A DNA stretch of 64,000 bases, from NCBI GenBank assembly GCA_025936115.1, contig JAICTZ010000040.1:1-64000 (forward strand), in the 5' to 3' direction. The notes beneath the pieces were generated by a model. That model ran no database searches and had not been told where the DNA came from. It saw only the letters and a list, made by a program, of their open reading frames with translations. The translations under genes were made by a program, and so were the position numbers. The DNA comes from Polyangiaceae bacterium (GTDB lineage Bacteria > Myxococcota_A > Polyangia > Polyangiales > Polyangiaceae). Position 1 is the stretch's first letter, and every line of letters starts with the position of its first letter. Shown one piece after another: positions 54,131 through 63,506 of the stretch.

Positions 54131-54892
54131 ATGTCGCACGCGGAGCTGATTCAGGAACAGTTTTCTCGACAAGCCGGCACCTTCGGGGAAGTCGCCTCGC
54201 ACTCGGCCGAGGGATCCCTGGCCGTCCTCCTCGAGCTCTGCGCGCCGAAGCCGAGCGACGAAGCGCTCGACCTCGCGTGTGGACCCGGCATCGTGACGTG
54301 CAGCGTGGCGCCGCACGTAAAGAGCATCCGGGGGCAAGACATCGTGCCCGCCATGCTCGAGCGCGCCGAGGCACGCCGCGCTTCCCTCGGCCTCGGCAAC
54401 GTGAGCTTCGACAGCGGCGACTCGAACGCCCTACCCTACTCCGACGCGAGCTTCGATCTCGTCCTCACGCGCTTCAGCTTCCACCACTTGCTCGACCCGC
54501 TGCGGACGCTGCTCGAAATGCGCCGCGTCTGCAAGGACGGCGGCCGCGTCGTGGTCGCCGACGTCGCGCCCTCGGTCGCGACCAACGAACGCTACGACCA
54601 CTTCGAGCGCATCCGCGACCCTTCCCACACCCACGCGCTGAACGAGCCCGAGCTGCTCGCGCTCTTCGCCGCGGCGGGCCTCCAGGTGATCGCGAGCGCG
54701 CGGCACGGGCTCGCCATGGCGCTCGAAACGCAGCTTGCCGCGTCCTTCCCGGGACCGGGCGGCACCGACGAGCTGCGCCGGCTGTTTCGCGCGGATCTCG
54801 GCGTCAACGCGCTCGGCGTGGACGCACGGCTCGCCGGCGACGAAATCGTCTTTTCGTATCCGGTCCTGGTGGTCGCCGGCGAAAAGCGCTGA
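54131..54892 (+). CDS. Class I SAM-dependent methyltransferase (UbiE/Methyltransf_11 type)
   Basis: 253 residues from the ATG at 54131. Motif I is ALDLACGPGIVTC (SAM-binding glycines), followed by the acidic motif GQDIVPAMLERAEAR, GDSNALPYSDASFDLVLTRF (motif II, the family-typical ALPY-DASFD), and VCKDGGRVVVADVAPS. An in-frame extension upstream has no methyltransferase features. The substrate is not predictable. It is probably controlled by the divergent AraC-type regulator and is convergent with the membrane glycosyltransferase gene. Confidence 0.9.
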   Translation: MSHAELIQEQFSRQAGTFGEVASHSAEGSLAVLLELCAPKPSDEALDLACGPGIVTCSVAPHVKSIRGQDIVPAMLERAEARRASLGLGNVSFDSGDSNALPYSDASFDLVLTRFSFHHLLDPLRTLLEMRRVCKDGGRVVVADVAPSVATNERYDHFERIRDPSHTHALNEPELLALFAAAGLQVIASARHGLAMALETQLAASFPGPGGTDELRRLFRADLGVNALGVDARLAGDEIVFSYPVLVVAGEKR

Positions 54893-54918
54893 GAAGGACG
54901 GGCGGTCCGGCACTATGG

Positions 54919-56097
54919 CTATCCGCCGAGCTTCGACTGACTCGCCGGGGCGGGCTCGGGTGGGTGCATGAGGTTGTGCCACCCCGTCACGACCGACAAA
55001 TTGCCGAGGAGCAGCAGCGGCCACAGACGAGCGCTCCTCGGCAAGGCGAGATTGAACGCGAAGAGCAACGGCAGAAGGACGCGCGGCGCCGAGCCCGGAT
55101 AGCCGCCCCAGATCGCGTCGTTCGTGAACAGGAACAGGATGACGTACGCGAAGCCGAGTCGAACGCGCGCCTCGGTGAGACGCGGCCGCACGACGAAGAA
55201 ACCGGCCTGCACGACAATCGAAGCCATCGTCGCGACGACTCCTGCCGATTTCACCAAGCCATCGTCTGCGACCTGCGCGAACCGCCGCAACATTCCCATG
55301 AGCGGCAGCCCGAAGTTGTTGGACGCCGCGTGTGAGGTCCCCCTGACGACGAGGCGGAGCACGAGCATGAGCGCGAGCGCAGGCAGGACGGCCGCCGTTG
55401 CACGCCCGAGGGTCGCGAGCGCGCGCTGACGGTCACTCGGCTTTTCGACGACGAGCGCCGCCGCCAGAACCGAGGTTTCACGCACGAACCCAGCGAGACC
55501 GAGCACGCCGGCCGCCGCGTTCCGGCGCCCGCACTCCCAGAGCCGGAGTCCCGCGACGATCAATACGAAAGCCGAAAAGTCGGGTAGCGCGCGGCACACG
55601 CACATCATCGTCCCGGCCGAGAACAGGATGCCGGCCCAGCCGACGAAATCCCAAGCTGTCCCCGCTGGAAACCAGTACAGAAGGAGCCAGGCGAGGCCGC
55701 ACCAAATCACGACGTTCATCGCCGCAAACACGTGCATCGCGCGCACCGGGTTGCCGCCGGCGAGCGCGTAGGCGACGAGTGACGGCACGATGCGGCCTGA
55801 ACGGTAAAGCGGGTCGTCGAGGGCGCGTTGGACGTCGGGGTCCCAAGGCACGGGCTTGGCGGCAAGCTGCGCGTAGAATTGCCCGTCGTATCCGGTCTTC
55901 GCCACGACGAAGCGCGGAGCGTGCCGGAGCTCGGGAATGACGCGGGACTCGAAGTCGCGTCCGAAGCGCAGCATGCTCGTCAAGCCGAGCCCGGGCCGGT
56001 AGAAGCGCGCAACGCCGAACAGGAACACCAGCACGCACGCGAGGTAGAGAGCCGCAAAAGAGCGCCGCGCGCGCCGCGAAACGAGGGCCCTCTGCAT
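54919..56097 (-). CDS. Polytopic membrane protein, probable glycosyltransferase-C fold
   Basis: 392 residues with nine to eleven hydrophobic segments after a basic N-terminus (MQRALVSRRARRSFAALYLA). The loop after the first segment holds KTGYDGQFYAQLAAKP, with an acidic residue in the position expected for a GT-C lipid-sugar-dependent enzyme, and DDPLYRSGRI. The start lies two bases after the stop of the GT2-GtrA gene. That gene would make or flip a polyprenyl-phosphate sugar that this protein could transfer. The family assignment is inferred from topology and context. Confidence 0.7.
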   Translation of the reverse strand: MQRALVSRRARRSFAALYLACVLVFLFGVARFYRPGLGLTSMLRFGRDFESRVIPELRHAPRFVVAKTGYDGQFYAQLAAKPVPWDPDVQRALDDPLYRSGRIVPSLVAYALAGGNPVRAMHVFAAMNVVIWCGLAWLLLYWFPAGTAWDFVGWAGILFSAGTMMCVCRALPDFSAFVLIVAGLRLWECGRRNAAAGVLGLAGFVRETSVLAAALVVEKPSDRQRALATLGRATAAVLPALALMLVLRLVVRGTSHAASNNFGLPLMGMLRRFAQVADDGLVKSAGVVATMASIVVQAGFFVVRPRLTEARVRLGFAYVILFLFTNDAIWGGYPGSAPRVLLPLLFAFNLALPRSARLWPLLLLGNLSVVTGWHNLMHPPEPAPASQSKLGG

Positions 56098-56099
56098 GT

Positions 56100-57260
56100 T
56101 CACACCGGGTTCTGCGGCTTCCAGTCGGGGTTCGACTTTTCCGGAAAGACGATGAAGCGCCGGCCCGCGAAGTTCAGGACCAGACCGATCCCCGTCGAAA
56201 AGATCTTTGCGAGCGCGGGCGGCAGGCCGAGCGCGACGAACTCGCGCGTGCACGCGAGATCGACGAGGCTCACCACGCCGACCACGAGCAAGAACACGAG
56301 GATCTCCGTGAGGGTGCGCCAGCGCGCCTTGTGGCGGAACAAGAGCAGGACGGAGAGGTAATAATTGACGAACGCCGCGAGGAAAAACGCGGTCAGAGTC
56401 GCGACGGAGAGCGCCGCTCCGAGCTCGATCAGGGCAATGAAGAGCAGCAGATTGACGATCGCCGAGAAGCCGCCGATGACGGCGTAGAACAAGAACTGAA
56501 TCGCGATCGGAACGCGGGGCAGGTTGTATTTGAGGATGCAATAGAGCGCGCGCCAACCGTCGCGAATTCCGATCTTCTTGCCCTCGGCGTAGGTGCGACC
56601 GCGATAGGAGATGCCGAGCTCGTAGATGCGCAGGCGCATCTGCGCGATTTTTGCGACGACCTCGGGCTCGAAACCGAAGCGGTTCTCTTCGATCTCGATG
56701 CTCTGGATCACCTCACGACGAAAGACCTTGTAGCAGCTCTCCATGTCCGAGAGGTTCAGATCGGTGAGCATATTCGAGAGCGTCGTCAAAAAGCGGTTGC
56801 CGAGCGAGTGCCAGAAGTAGAGCACGCGATGCAGACCCGCCGAGAGGAAGCGCGAGCCGATGACCACGTCGGCGTCGCCGCTGCGGAGCGGCTCGAGCAA
56901 GCGCTTCAGGTCTTTCGGATCGTATTCGCGATCGGCGTCTTGAATCGCGACGAAGTCGCCGGTCGCTCGCGCGATGCCGGTGCGGACCGCCGCGCCCTTG
57001 CCGCGATTCACCTCGTGACTCAGCACGACGAGCTCCGGGAATTCGCTCGCGAGCTCTAGCGCGACCTCGAGGCTCGCGTCCGTCGAGCAGTCGTTCACGA
57101 CGATGAGCTCGAGCTCGAGGGTTGCGTCCGCAATGGCGCGAACCGCGTCGACGCAGGCCCTCAGCGTACGCTCTTCGTTGTAACAAGGAATGACGACGCT
57201 GAGCTTCACGCGTTCGGTCGGGCTCCGCGGCGCGGCGGTGGCAGCGATCTCGAGGTTCAT
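56100..57260 (-). CDS. GT2 glycosyltransferase fused to GtrA-like membrane domain
   Basis: 386 residues from the ATG at 57260 (MNLEIAAT); a longer frame upstream looks non-coding. The catalytic part is dolichol-phosphate-mannose-synthase-like: LSVVIPCYNEERTLRACVDA, VNDCSTD, NRGKGAAVRTGI, the metal-binding QDADREYDP, and VVIGSRFL. The C-terminal 140 residues have four membrane helices of the GtrA/DPMS type (FLFYAVIGGFSAIVNLLLFI). It makes a polyprenyl-phosphate-linked sugar in the inner membrane and is co-transcribed with the membrane protein downstream. Confidence 0.92.
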   Translation of the reverse strand: MNLEIAATAAPRSPTERVKLSVVIPCYNEERTLRACVDAVRAIADATLELELIVVNDCSTDASLEVALELASEFPELVVLSHEVNRGKGAAVRTGIARATGDFVAIQDADREYDPKDLKRLLEPLRSGDADVVIGSRFLSAGLHRVLYFWHSLGNRFLTTLSNMLTDLNLSDMESCYKVFRREVIQSIEIEENRFGFEPEVVAKIAQMRLRIYELGISYRGRTYAEGKKIGIRDGWRALYCILKYNLPRVPIAIQFLFYAVIGGFSAIVNLLLFIALIELGAALSVATLTAFFLAAFVNYYLSVLLLFRHKARWRTLTEILVFLLVVGVVSLVDLACTREFVALGLPPALAKIFSTGIGLVLNFAGRRFIVFPEKSNPDWKPQNPV

Positions 57261-57383
57261 CCGGCGATGCGGGTGCAGTCGACTGCCTGCCCCCGATTTT
57301 GGCAAGCCCATGCGCAGATCCCGCACGAAACAAGAGGGATTGGAGTGATTTTCAGTATCGGCCGTCGCCGCAGCTCGGCCCGC

Positions 57384-57947
57384 TCACGCACTAGGGCCCG
57401 CTGCAGACGCACGTTCCCACGCCGAACGCCGCGATGAAGCCTGGCAGCAGCTCTCGCACGCGGACTCGGATCGCGCCGAGGCCGCGCACACCGTCGAGTC
57501 CTGAAGGTTACTGCACCCGCACTGCGCCGCGGTCGTCGCGTCGGCGCCGACCCAACCGGAAAGCACGTAGTCGTGGTCGCCGCAGCAGGCGGCGCACGCG
57601 TTTCCGTCCGCCGTTGCGCTCGCGCAGATCGTCTTGCCCTCGTCGTCGCGAGGCGCGGCGCAGGTGCACTGGCTCTTGTAGATGAACGAGCTTGCCATGT
57701 TGCCCGGTTGCGCCTTGCAGCAGGTCCAGCAGGCATAGGAGGAGCTTGGGTAGGGGTCGGACGCACGGATCGCGGCGCACGTCGTCACGTCGATGTTCGA
57801 CGCGGGCGTGAGATCGGTCCCGCCATCGCCGCCGCTGCCGGGCGACCCACCCGGCCCGGTCGAGCCCATGTCCGAGCTAGCTCCGCAGGCCGGAACCGCA
57901 CCGACGCACGCGAGCATCAAGAACCAAGCGCTCCGCATTTTGCCCAT
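57384..57947 (-). CDS. Cys-repeat lipoprotein with frameshift in its last repeat
   Basis: The ATG at 57947 (or 57938) gives the leader AWFLMLACVGAVPAC with a lipobox. A short Gly/Ser linker leads to two Cys repeats: CWTCCKAQPG to CTC, and CAACCGDHDY to CGC. The third begins CESCCQ and then reads ASSRRSAW in the annotated frame. A one-base shift gives GFIAAFGVGTCVCSGP and a stop at 57391-57393, completing the same repeat pattern. A single-base deletion near 57450 is therefore likely. Only about 20 C-terminal residues are affected, so the protein may still be functional. Confidence 0.65.
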   Translation of the reverse strand: MGKMRSAWFLMLACVGAVPACGASSDMGSTGPGGSPGSGGDGGTDLTPASNIDVTTCAAIRASDPYPSSSYACWTCCKAQPGNMASSFIYKSQCTCAAPRDDEGKTICASATADGNACAACCGDHDYVLSGWVGADATTAAQCGCSNLQDSTVCAASARSESACESCCQASSRRSAWERASAAGPSA

Positions 57948-58018
57948 CGTACGCGCGAGCGCGACGAAGCGTCCGGCCAAGCTCAATGACCGACTGAACG
58001 GCCCGAGCAGTAGCCGTC

Positions 58019-60205
58019 TCAGTACGTCAGGCCGAAGCCGTACGCGAAGAGCGGGTCGTAGTTGGCGTCGCCTTGGTTGATCGGGATTTGGCTCATGTCG
58101 CGCGGCCAACTGTGGGGAAGCTTGCCGGACGGGTGAACGTCGCCGAAAAGAACGTCCGTGATGCCGCTCGCCTCGGTGCCGGGGAGCCAGGCCACGACGA
58201 TGGCGTCCGCGATCGGCAGCAGCTGATCGATGATGAGCGGCCGCCCCGTCACGAGGATAGCCACCGTCTTCAGCCCGGCAGTCTTCATCGTTTGCACTAC
58301 CGCGATGTCGGCACTGTCGACGGACAGCGTCGTCGGCCGGTTCGCGCACGAGGTTCCGCCCTGCGGGGACGGTATGTCACCGCAGCCTTCCGAGTACGGC
58401 GTTTCGCCGATCACGGCGATGCCCACGGTCGAACCGTTTCCCGTCGCCGAGCCGTCGAGCGCGTAATTGACGTGCTCCGGCGTCAACACGGCTTCGAGCG
58501 CCTGACGAACCGTCGTGCCCATCGTGACGGCGCCGGTCTTGCCCTGCCACGAGATGGTCCAGCCGCCACACTGGTTGCCGATGTTCTCGGCGGTCTTGCC
58601 GCCGAGCGCGACGCCCGGCACGCTCTTGGAGAGCGGCAGTACCCCGCCGTCGTTCTTGAGCACGACGACGGACGCCGCCACCGCGCGCCGGGCGATCGCG
58701 CGGTGCGCGTCCGAACCGACCTGCGACGTCAGGCTGCGATCGACGAGCCGCTGGCTGTCGAGCAAGCCCATCTCGCATTTTACGACCAGGATCCGACGTG
58801 CGGCGTCGTCGATGCGGCTCTGCGGCACCGTGCTCGGCACCAGAGCCTGCACCGAGGACAGGAACGCCGACGCGGTCTGACCGAAGGTCATGATCATGTC
58901 GACGCCGGCGTTGAGGCAGCTGGCGACGGTCACGCCGTTTTGATAGCAGCCGTTGTAATCCGAGCCGATGAAGCCGGCGAAGCCGAGATCGCCCTTCAGC
59001 ACGCCGTTGAGCATCGGGCCGTTCGCGTGCATGCGCGTGCCTTGCCAGCTGCTGTACGAGGCCATGATCGAGCCGACCCCGGCATTGACCACCGCCTGAT
59101 ACGGCGTGAGGTGCAGCGCGCGCAGCGCCGTCTCGTCGCCGGCGGTGTTGCCGGCGTTCACGCCGTTCGCGGTACCGCCGTCGCCCAAGAAATGCTTGGC
59201 GTTCGCGAGCACCGTGAAGCCGCCGCTGCGCTTCTGGAAGCCGTTCGTGTAGGCGAGACCCATCTGCGACGCGAGCTCGGTCGTCTCGCCGAACGCCTCG
59301 TACGTGCGCCCCCAGCGCTCGTCGCGAGCGACCGCCACCACCGGCGCGAACGGGAAGTCCGCACCGACTCCCGCCGCTTCGTCCGCGACGGCGCTCGCCA
59401 CCTCCTCGACGAGCGCCGCGTCGCGCGTGGCGCCGAGCCCGACGTTGTGCGGGAAGACGGTGGCACCGGACACGGGTCCTACGCCGTGGACGACGTCGAG
59501 CCCGTAGATGATCGGGATCTTGAGGCGGCTCGCGAACGACGCCTTTCTGAAGTCGTCAATCATGTCCGCCCAGCTGCTCGGGTTGTTCGTGCTCGGCGCG
59601 GAGCCGCCCTGGCTGTAGACGGAGCCGGTCCCGTATTGGGTAATTTCGGCGGCCGTCACGTTGGCGCGTTCGATTTGATGGAGCTGCGCGATCTTTTCGT
59701 CGCCGGTCATCATCGACAAGAGCGCGCTCGCCTTGTCGAGACACGCTTGCGTCGGGAACTTGCGGCCGACGCTCGTCGCGCCGGTGCCGGCAGCGCCGGT
59801 GCCATCGCCAGCAACGCCGGCGCTGCCGCCAGTTGTCGACGAGCCACCGGTCGCGGAGGAACCGCCCGTTGCGGACAAGCCACCGGTCGCGGACGAACCG
59901 CCCGTGGTGGACGAGCCGCCGGTCGCGGACGAACCGCCCGTGGTGGACGAGCCGCCGGTCGCGGACGAACCGCCCGTTGCGGATGAGCCGCCGATCGCGG
60001 ACGAGCCGCCGGTCGTGGACGAACCGCCGGTCGCGGGCGAGCCGCCAGCCGAGAGGGATCCGCCGTCGGCGTTCGTACCTCCCGTCGCGTTCGCCCCTGC
60101 CATGCCGCCGCCTCCGCTCGGCCGCGCACCAGGCGACGAGCAGGCGACCACGAAGAGAAGTAGACCTGCCGTGTCTAGGGCGGCGCGGAGGGAACGAAGC
60201 GACAT
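58019..60205 (-). CDS. GH3-family beta-glycosidase lipoprotein
   Basis: 728 residues. The leader LLLFVVAC has a lipobox, followed by a repeat linker (about 45-140) of 6-residue GGSSAT/GGSSTT units (18-bp DNA repeats). The GH3 N-terminal barrel starts near 150: KIPIIYGLDVVHGVGPVSGA, DERWGRTYEAFGETTELASQ, LANAKHFLGDGGT and GFAGFIGSDYNGC with nucleophile Asp416. The GH3 C-terminal domain holds AVAASVVVLKNDGGVLPLSK, and the end FAYGFGLTY is family-typical. It is expected to remove terminal beta-linked sugars from oligosaccharides (beta-glucosidase or beta-xylosidase type), at the cell surface. Confidence 0.93.
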   Translation of the reverse strand: MSLRSLRAALDTAGLLLFVVACSSPGARPSGGGGMAGANATGGTNADGGSLSAGGSPATGGSSTTGGSSAIGGSSATGGSSATGGSSTTGGSSATGGSSTTGGSSATGGLSATGGSSATGGSSTTGGSAGVAGDGTGAAGTGATSVGRKFPTQACLDKASALLSMMTGDEKIAQLHQIERANVTAAEITQYGTGSVYSQGGSAPSTNNPSSWADMIDDFRKASFASRLKIPIIYGLDVVHGVGPVSGATVFPHNVGLGATRDAALVEEVASAVADEAAGVGADFPFAPVVAVARDERWGRTYEAFGETTELASQMGLAYTNGFQKRSGGFTVLANAKHFLGDGGTANGVNAGNTAGDETALRALHLTPYQAVVNAGVGSIMASYSSWQGTRMHANGPMLNGVLKGDLGFAGFIGSDYNGCYQNGVTVASCLNAGVDMIMTFGQTASAFLSSVQALVPSTVPQSRIDDAARRILVVKCEMGLLDSQRLVDRSLTSQVGSDAHRAIARRAVAASVVVLKNDGGVLPLSKSVPGVALGGKTAENIGNQCGGWTISWQGKTGAVTMGTTVRQALEAVLTPEHVNYALDGSATGNGSTVGIAVIGETPYSEGCGDIPSPQGGTSCANRPTTLSVDSADIAVVQTMKTAGLKTVAILVTGRPLIIDQLLPIADAIVVAWLPGTEASGITDVLFGDVHPSGKLPHSWPRDMSQIPINQGDANYDPLFAYGFGLTY

Positions 60206-60423
60206 CCGAGCACTTTACTATCGATTCCCGCCGTATACCCGGCTCGTTCGTTTCTTTTTACGAACGCGTCGCGACGGGCGCTCGCGTGCGTACCGGGTAT
60301 GACTGCGCGAGAGATCGAGCGAGACCGAGGTGCAGTCGCGGAGGAGCTCGAGCCGCCCGTCCGCGAGCCGTTCGAGCCGTTGGGGTCGAATCCCTTGCGT
60401 TCCGCTGATTTCCCTAGTCGAAC

Positions 60424-61356
60424 CTACTCGCTCGAGTCGCAATGCTCAAAGGCAAGCCTGCCCGACACATGGCACAGTTGGCCCGCGCCCGACGTCCCAG
60501 CAATGCCTGACAAGCTGTCGACTCTCACGAAAACTGGGCAATCGATGTCGGCGAGTATCTCCCCGGGCGCCAGTCGGAGCGGGGGACCGAGGCTGCAAGA
60601 TCCGTCAGGTGCCGCCATGCGTATATCACCATCGTCGAAGGAGAGCATCGCCGAGGACGAGCTGGAGACGGACGCGACGCTCGAAAACGAGAACGAGTAT
60701 GACCCATTTCCAACGTCGAGCTGGGTGAACACACCGTGCATCTGGAAGTCCCCGCCATCGAGCGGCGCGACGGTGCAGGAGATGACGGCCCCGTTGGTGC
60801 CGCTCGCTACCATCCTTCCGGTGCTCGGATCACCATAGCCGCGGCCCAAAATATATGGGACGGCAGTCGGGCTGCACGACTGCACGGTATAACCAAATGC
60901 CGCCGCGGGGCGCTCGTCTTCGCCCCCCGCGCCGCCTTCGCCGGTCACCGTGGATCCTGCTTCACCACTGGCTGATTCACCGGCATTTCCGCCGAGCGCA
61001 ACGGAACCCGCCATCCCACCCGCCCCGGCTCGCTCGCTCGTGCGCCCGCCGAGCGCAACGGAACCGGCATTGCCTCCACGACTGCTCGATCCGCCGGTGC
61101 TTCCGCCTCGTCCTCCGTTCCCCGAGTCGCCCCCGCGCGAAACGCTCCTGACCCCTGCGTCGCCGCCATGCGCCGTTTTCCCACCGAGATCGCCCGCCCT
61201 ACCAGCACCGGTCGCGCCGTCATGGGTGGTCCCGCCGTTACCGGCCGTCACGCCGCTACCACTCATACCAGTCCCCGCAACGTAGTCGCCTCCGCACCCG
61301 TCAAGCGAGCCCGCGCACAGCGCCAATCCGACCGCGAGCCACCGTGCGTCCTTCAT
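60424..61356 (-). CDS. Linker lipoprotein with C-terminal beta domain
   Basis: 310 residues. The leader WLAVGLALCAGSLDGC has a lipobox. Residues 25-145 are Gly/Ala/Ser linker with some charged residues. The C-terminal 160 residues are beta-rich: AAFGYTVQSCSPTAVPYILG, NGAVISCTVAPLDGGDFQMH, SYSFSFSSVASVSSSSSAML, EILADIDCPVFVRVDSL and a final LCHVSGRLAFEHCDSSE, with six Cys. Same architecture as the other linker lipoproteins. Family not recognised. Confidence 0.7.
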   Translation of the reverse strand: MKDARWLAVGLALCAGSLDGCGGDYVAGTGMSGSGVTAGNGGTTHDGATGAGRAGDLGGKTAHGGDAGVRSVSRGGDSGNGGRGGSTGGSSSRGGNAGSVALGGRTSERAGAGGMAGSVALGGNAGESASGEAGSTVTGEGGAGGEDERPAAAFGYTVQSCSPTAVPYILGRGYGDPSTGRMVASGTNGAVISCTVAPLDGGDFQMHGVFTQLDVGNGSYSFSFSSVASVSSSSSAMLSFDDGDIRMAAPDGSCSLGPPLRLAPGEILADIDCPVFVRVDSLSGIAGTSGAGQLCHVSGRLAFEHCDSSE

Positions 61357-61499
61357 AGCCTGATCAACATAGCCTGATGAGCCTCCGACGGCGAACGGTG
61401 ACCGAGGCCTCCGACTCCGAGCGCCGAAAGGGCGGCGTACCGAGCTCTAGGACGACGCTGGTCACGTCGCTTCCCGAATGACTTCACGCGTCCGGCGAC

Positions 61500-62021
61500 G
61501 GCCGCCTCCGATCGCTTCGCGATGCGCGGCTACGCGGTGAGCGTGCTCAAGGCCAACGCCAAGACGAAGGTGTACCTCGACGGGACCAAGGCTGGCTTGG
61601 GGCCGGTGACAGCGCTGACCGCCTGCTGCAAGCGGGCGTCGCCAACGCGGACGGCTTCTTCCTGAACGCATCGAACTACCAAGCGGACGAGCGTCTCGAG
61701 AAGTACGGCGCGTGGGTCTCGAAATGCATCTGGTTCGCCGATGCGACCTCGGGCTCCTGGGGCGCCGGGCACTCGGAGTGGTGCGGGAGCCAGGGTCCCT
61801 ATCCCGGCGACGCTGGGCTAAAGCACTTCGTTACCGACACGAGCCGCAATGGCGTCGGGCCGTGGCTCGCGACGCCGGAGCAGCTCTTGTCTCGGCAGAC
61901 GTGCGGCCGATGCCCGGATCTCGCCTGTCGGATCGGGGCGCGCGCGGCAGCATCGGACGCCGCCGCCCGGTCCCGTGAGGAGCGGATCTGGCCGTACGCT
62001 CCGCCTGCTCGCCGCGCGTGA
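61500..62021 (+). pseudogene. Remnant of a GH6 cellobiohydrolase/endoglucanase gene
   Basis: Segment 1 (61500-61605) reads RGYAVSVLKANAKTKVYLDG. In a shifted frame from 61617, segment 2 reads DRLLQAGVANADGFFLNASN, YQADERLEKYGAWVSKCIWF, GAGHSEWCGSQGPYPGDAGL and HFVTDTSRNGVGPW. This is the characteristic GH6 C-terminal half in the right order. After 61866 similarity fades, although the frame stays open to a TGA at 62019-62021. The 5' part, with the catalytic aspartates, is missing. A dead cellulase gene left between two minus-strand genes. Confidence 0.85.
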
Positions 62022-62028
62022 CGCGGGC

Positions 62029-63336
62029 TCAGTCGCGTGGCCTTCTCGGAGGTGGCGGCGGCGGGGGCGGTTTCGCTGGCTCGGGTAGACTTTCGACGTG
62101 CCGAGCTTCCGGCAGCGTGTCTTCGCGCACGCGGAGCTCGGTGACGCTGAGCTCGATGGTCCGCTCGGCGGGCACGCCGACCTCGTGGGCTTCGCGCGCG
62201 ACGCGCGTCTGGAGGTCGAGTGTTCTCTCGAGGGTGCGTCCGTCAGCCGAGGCGACGTTCACGTCCGCGGCGCTAAGCTCGATGGTTTTTTCGCGAGCCG
62301 GCAGCTCGATGGTCGCGTCCGAATCGTCGACGGGCATGACACTGCGCGCGAGCGCCGCGCTCGTAAAGGACGGCTCCGCGGGGCTGGACACGGGAGAAAG
62401 TGGAGGCGCCGTGTCGGCTGCGCCGGCCCATTTCTTCATCACGTCTCGCGCGCTCGACCAAAACGAAGGTCGTTTGAGCGCTTCGATCTGGAACGTCGCC
62501 GAGAACGCGGTCCACAACGCGCGCACGTTGCGAAAGCGCTGCTCGCGGTCGATCGCCAGCGCGGCGGCGACCCAATCATCGGCTTCGCGCGGAAGATCAG
62601 GCCGCTTCGCGACGAGACTCGGTCTCGTGCCCGTCGTCGCGCCGAGAAACTTCTCCTGCAAGGACGCGCCCGCGAAGGGCAGCTCGCCCGCGAGAACGCG
62701 GAACAGGATCACGCCGAGCGAGTACACGTCCGCGCGCTGATCGACGAGCTCGGATCGGCCGCTCCACGCTTCGGGGGCCATGAAGCTCGGCGAGCCCATC
62801 ACCGTACCGGCGGCCGTGAGCGGAGCGGCTTTGCGCAGGCGCGCCATACCGAAATCCAAGAGCCGCACGCCGCCCGCCTCGAGCAAGAACACGTTCGCCG
62901 GTTTCAAGTCACGGTGCAGGATACCGGCGTGGTGCGCCACCTCCAGCGTGTCCACGATAGGGTCGAACAGCTCGACGATGCGCGGCAAAGGCATGCGTTC
63001 GTGCCGCTCGTCGAGGCGGTACAGGTGCTCGTCGAGGTCGCTGCCGACCAAGAGCTCCATCACGAGGCAAAGTTCGTTGTCTTTGCCTCGGAAAATGTCG
63101 AGCACCTCCACGGCCGCCGTGCCCTTCAGCGCGCTCAGCGCCTGCTGCTCGCGCATGAGCCGTTCCGCGACGGCGGGCTGGCGCGCAAGCTTCGAGCTCA
63201 GCACCTTGATTGCGACGGGGCGCTTCAACCAGCGATCGAACGCGCGGTACACGATGCCTTGGCCGCCGCGCCCGAGGATGCCGAGGCGTTCGTACCGCTG
63301 ACTGAGAGGCCCGCTGTCGTCCGTCGGATCAGCCAA
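62029..63336 (-). CDS. Hanks-type Ser/Thr protein kinase, soluble
   Basis: 435 residues. Kinase domain residues 14-280: P-loop GILGRGGQGIVY, ATP-binding AIK (Lys44), catalytic HRDLKPAN (His141-Arg142-Asp143), DFG at 161-163 and APE at 187-189. The region after 290 is a low-complexity tail with repeated TIEL/ERTL motifs and a terminal Pro-rich run, without a transmembrane segment. The kinase is therefore cytoplasmic, unlike many PASTA-type kinases. The TIEL motifs (DATIELPAREKTIELS) may be autophosphorylation or FHA-docking sites. Such kinases are numerous in myxobacteria. No cognate phosphatase is adjacent. Confidence 0.94.
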   Translation of the reverse strand: MADPTDDSGPLSQRYERLGILGRGGQGIVYRAFDRWLKRPVAIKVLSSKLARQPAVAERLMREQQALSALKGTAAVEVLDIFRGKDNELCLVMELLVGSDLDEHLYRLDERHERMPLPRIVELFDPIVDTLEVAHHAGILHRDLKPANVFLLEAGGVRLLDFGMARLRKAAPLTAAGTVMGSPSFMAPEAWSGRSELVDQRADVYSLGVILFRVLAGELPFAGASLQEKFLGATTGTRPSLVAKRPDLPREADDWVAAALAIDREQRFRNVRALWTAFSATFQIEALKRPSFWSSARDVMKKWAGAADTAPPLSPVSSPAEPSFTSAALARSVMPVDDSDATIELPAREKTIELSAADVNVASADGRTLERTLDLQTRVAREAHEVGVPAERTIELSVTELRVREDTLPEARHVESLPEPAKPPPPPPPPRRPRD

Positions 63337-63506
63337 GGCTGAACGCTAACACGCGAGCGGCGCCGTTCCAGCGCGGGTCGAGCGCCAGGCATTCAATCGC
63401 TGCGCGTTTTCGCGGCGGCTCCGAGCATGGTACTTTCTCGCCGCGCCGCGCGGACTGCGCGGGCGCCTCCGCACACGGTGCCACCGTGTGCAGCGATGCG
63501 ACGCTA

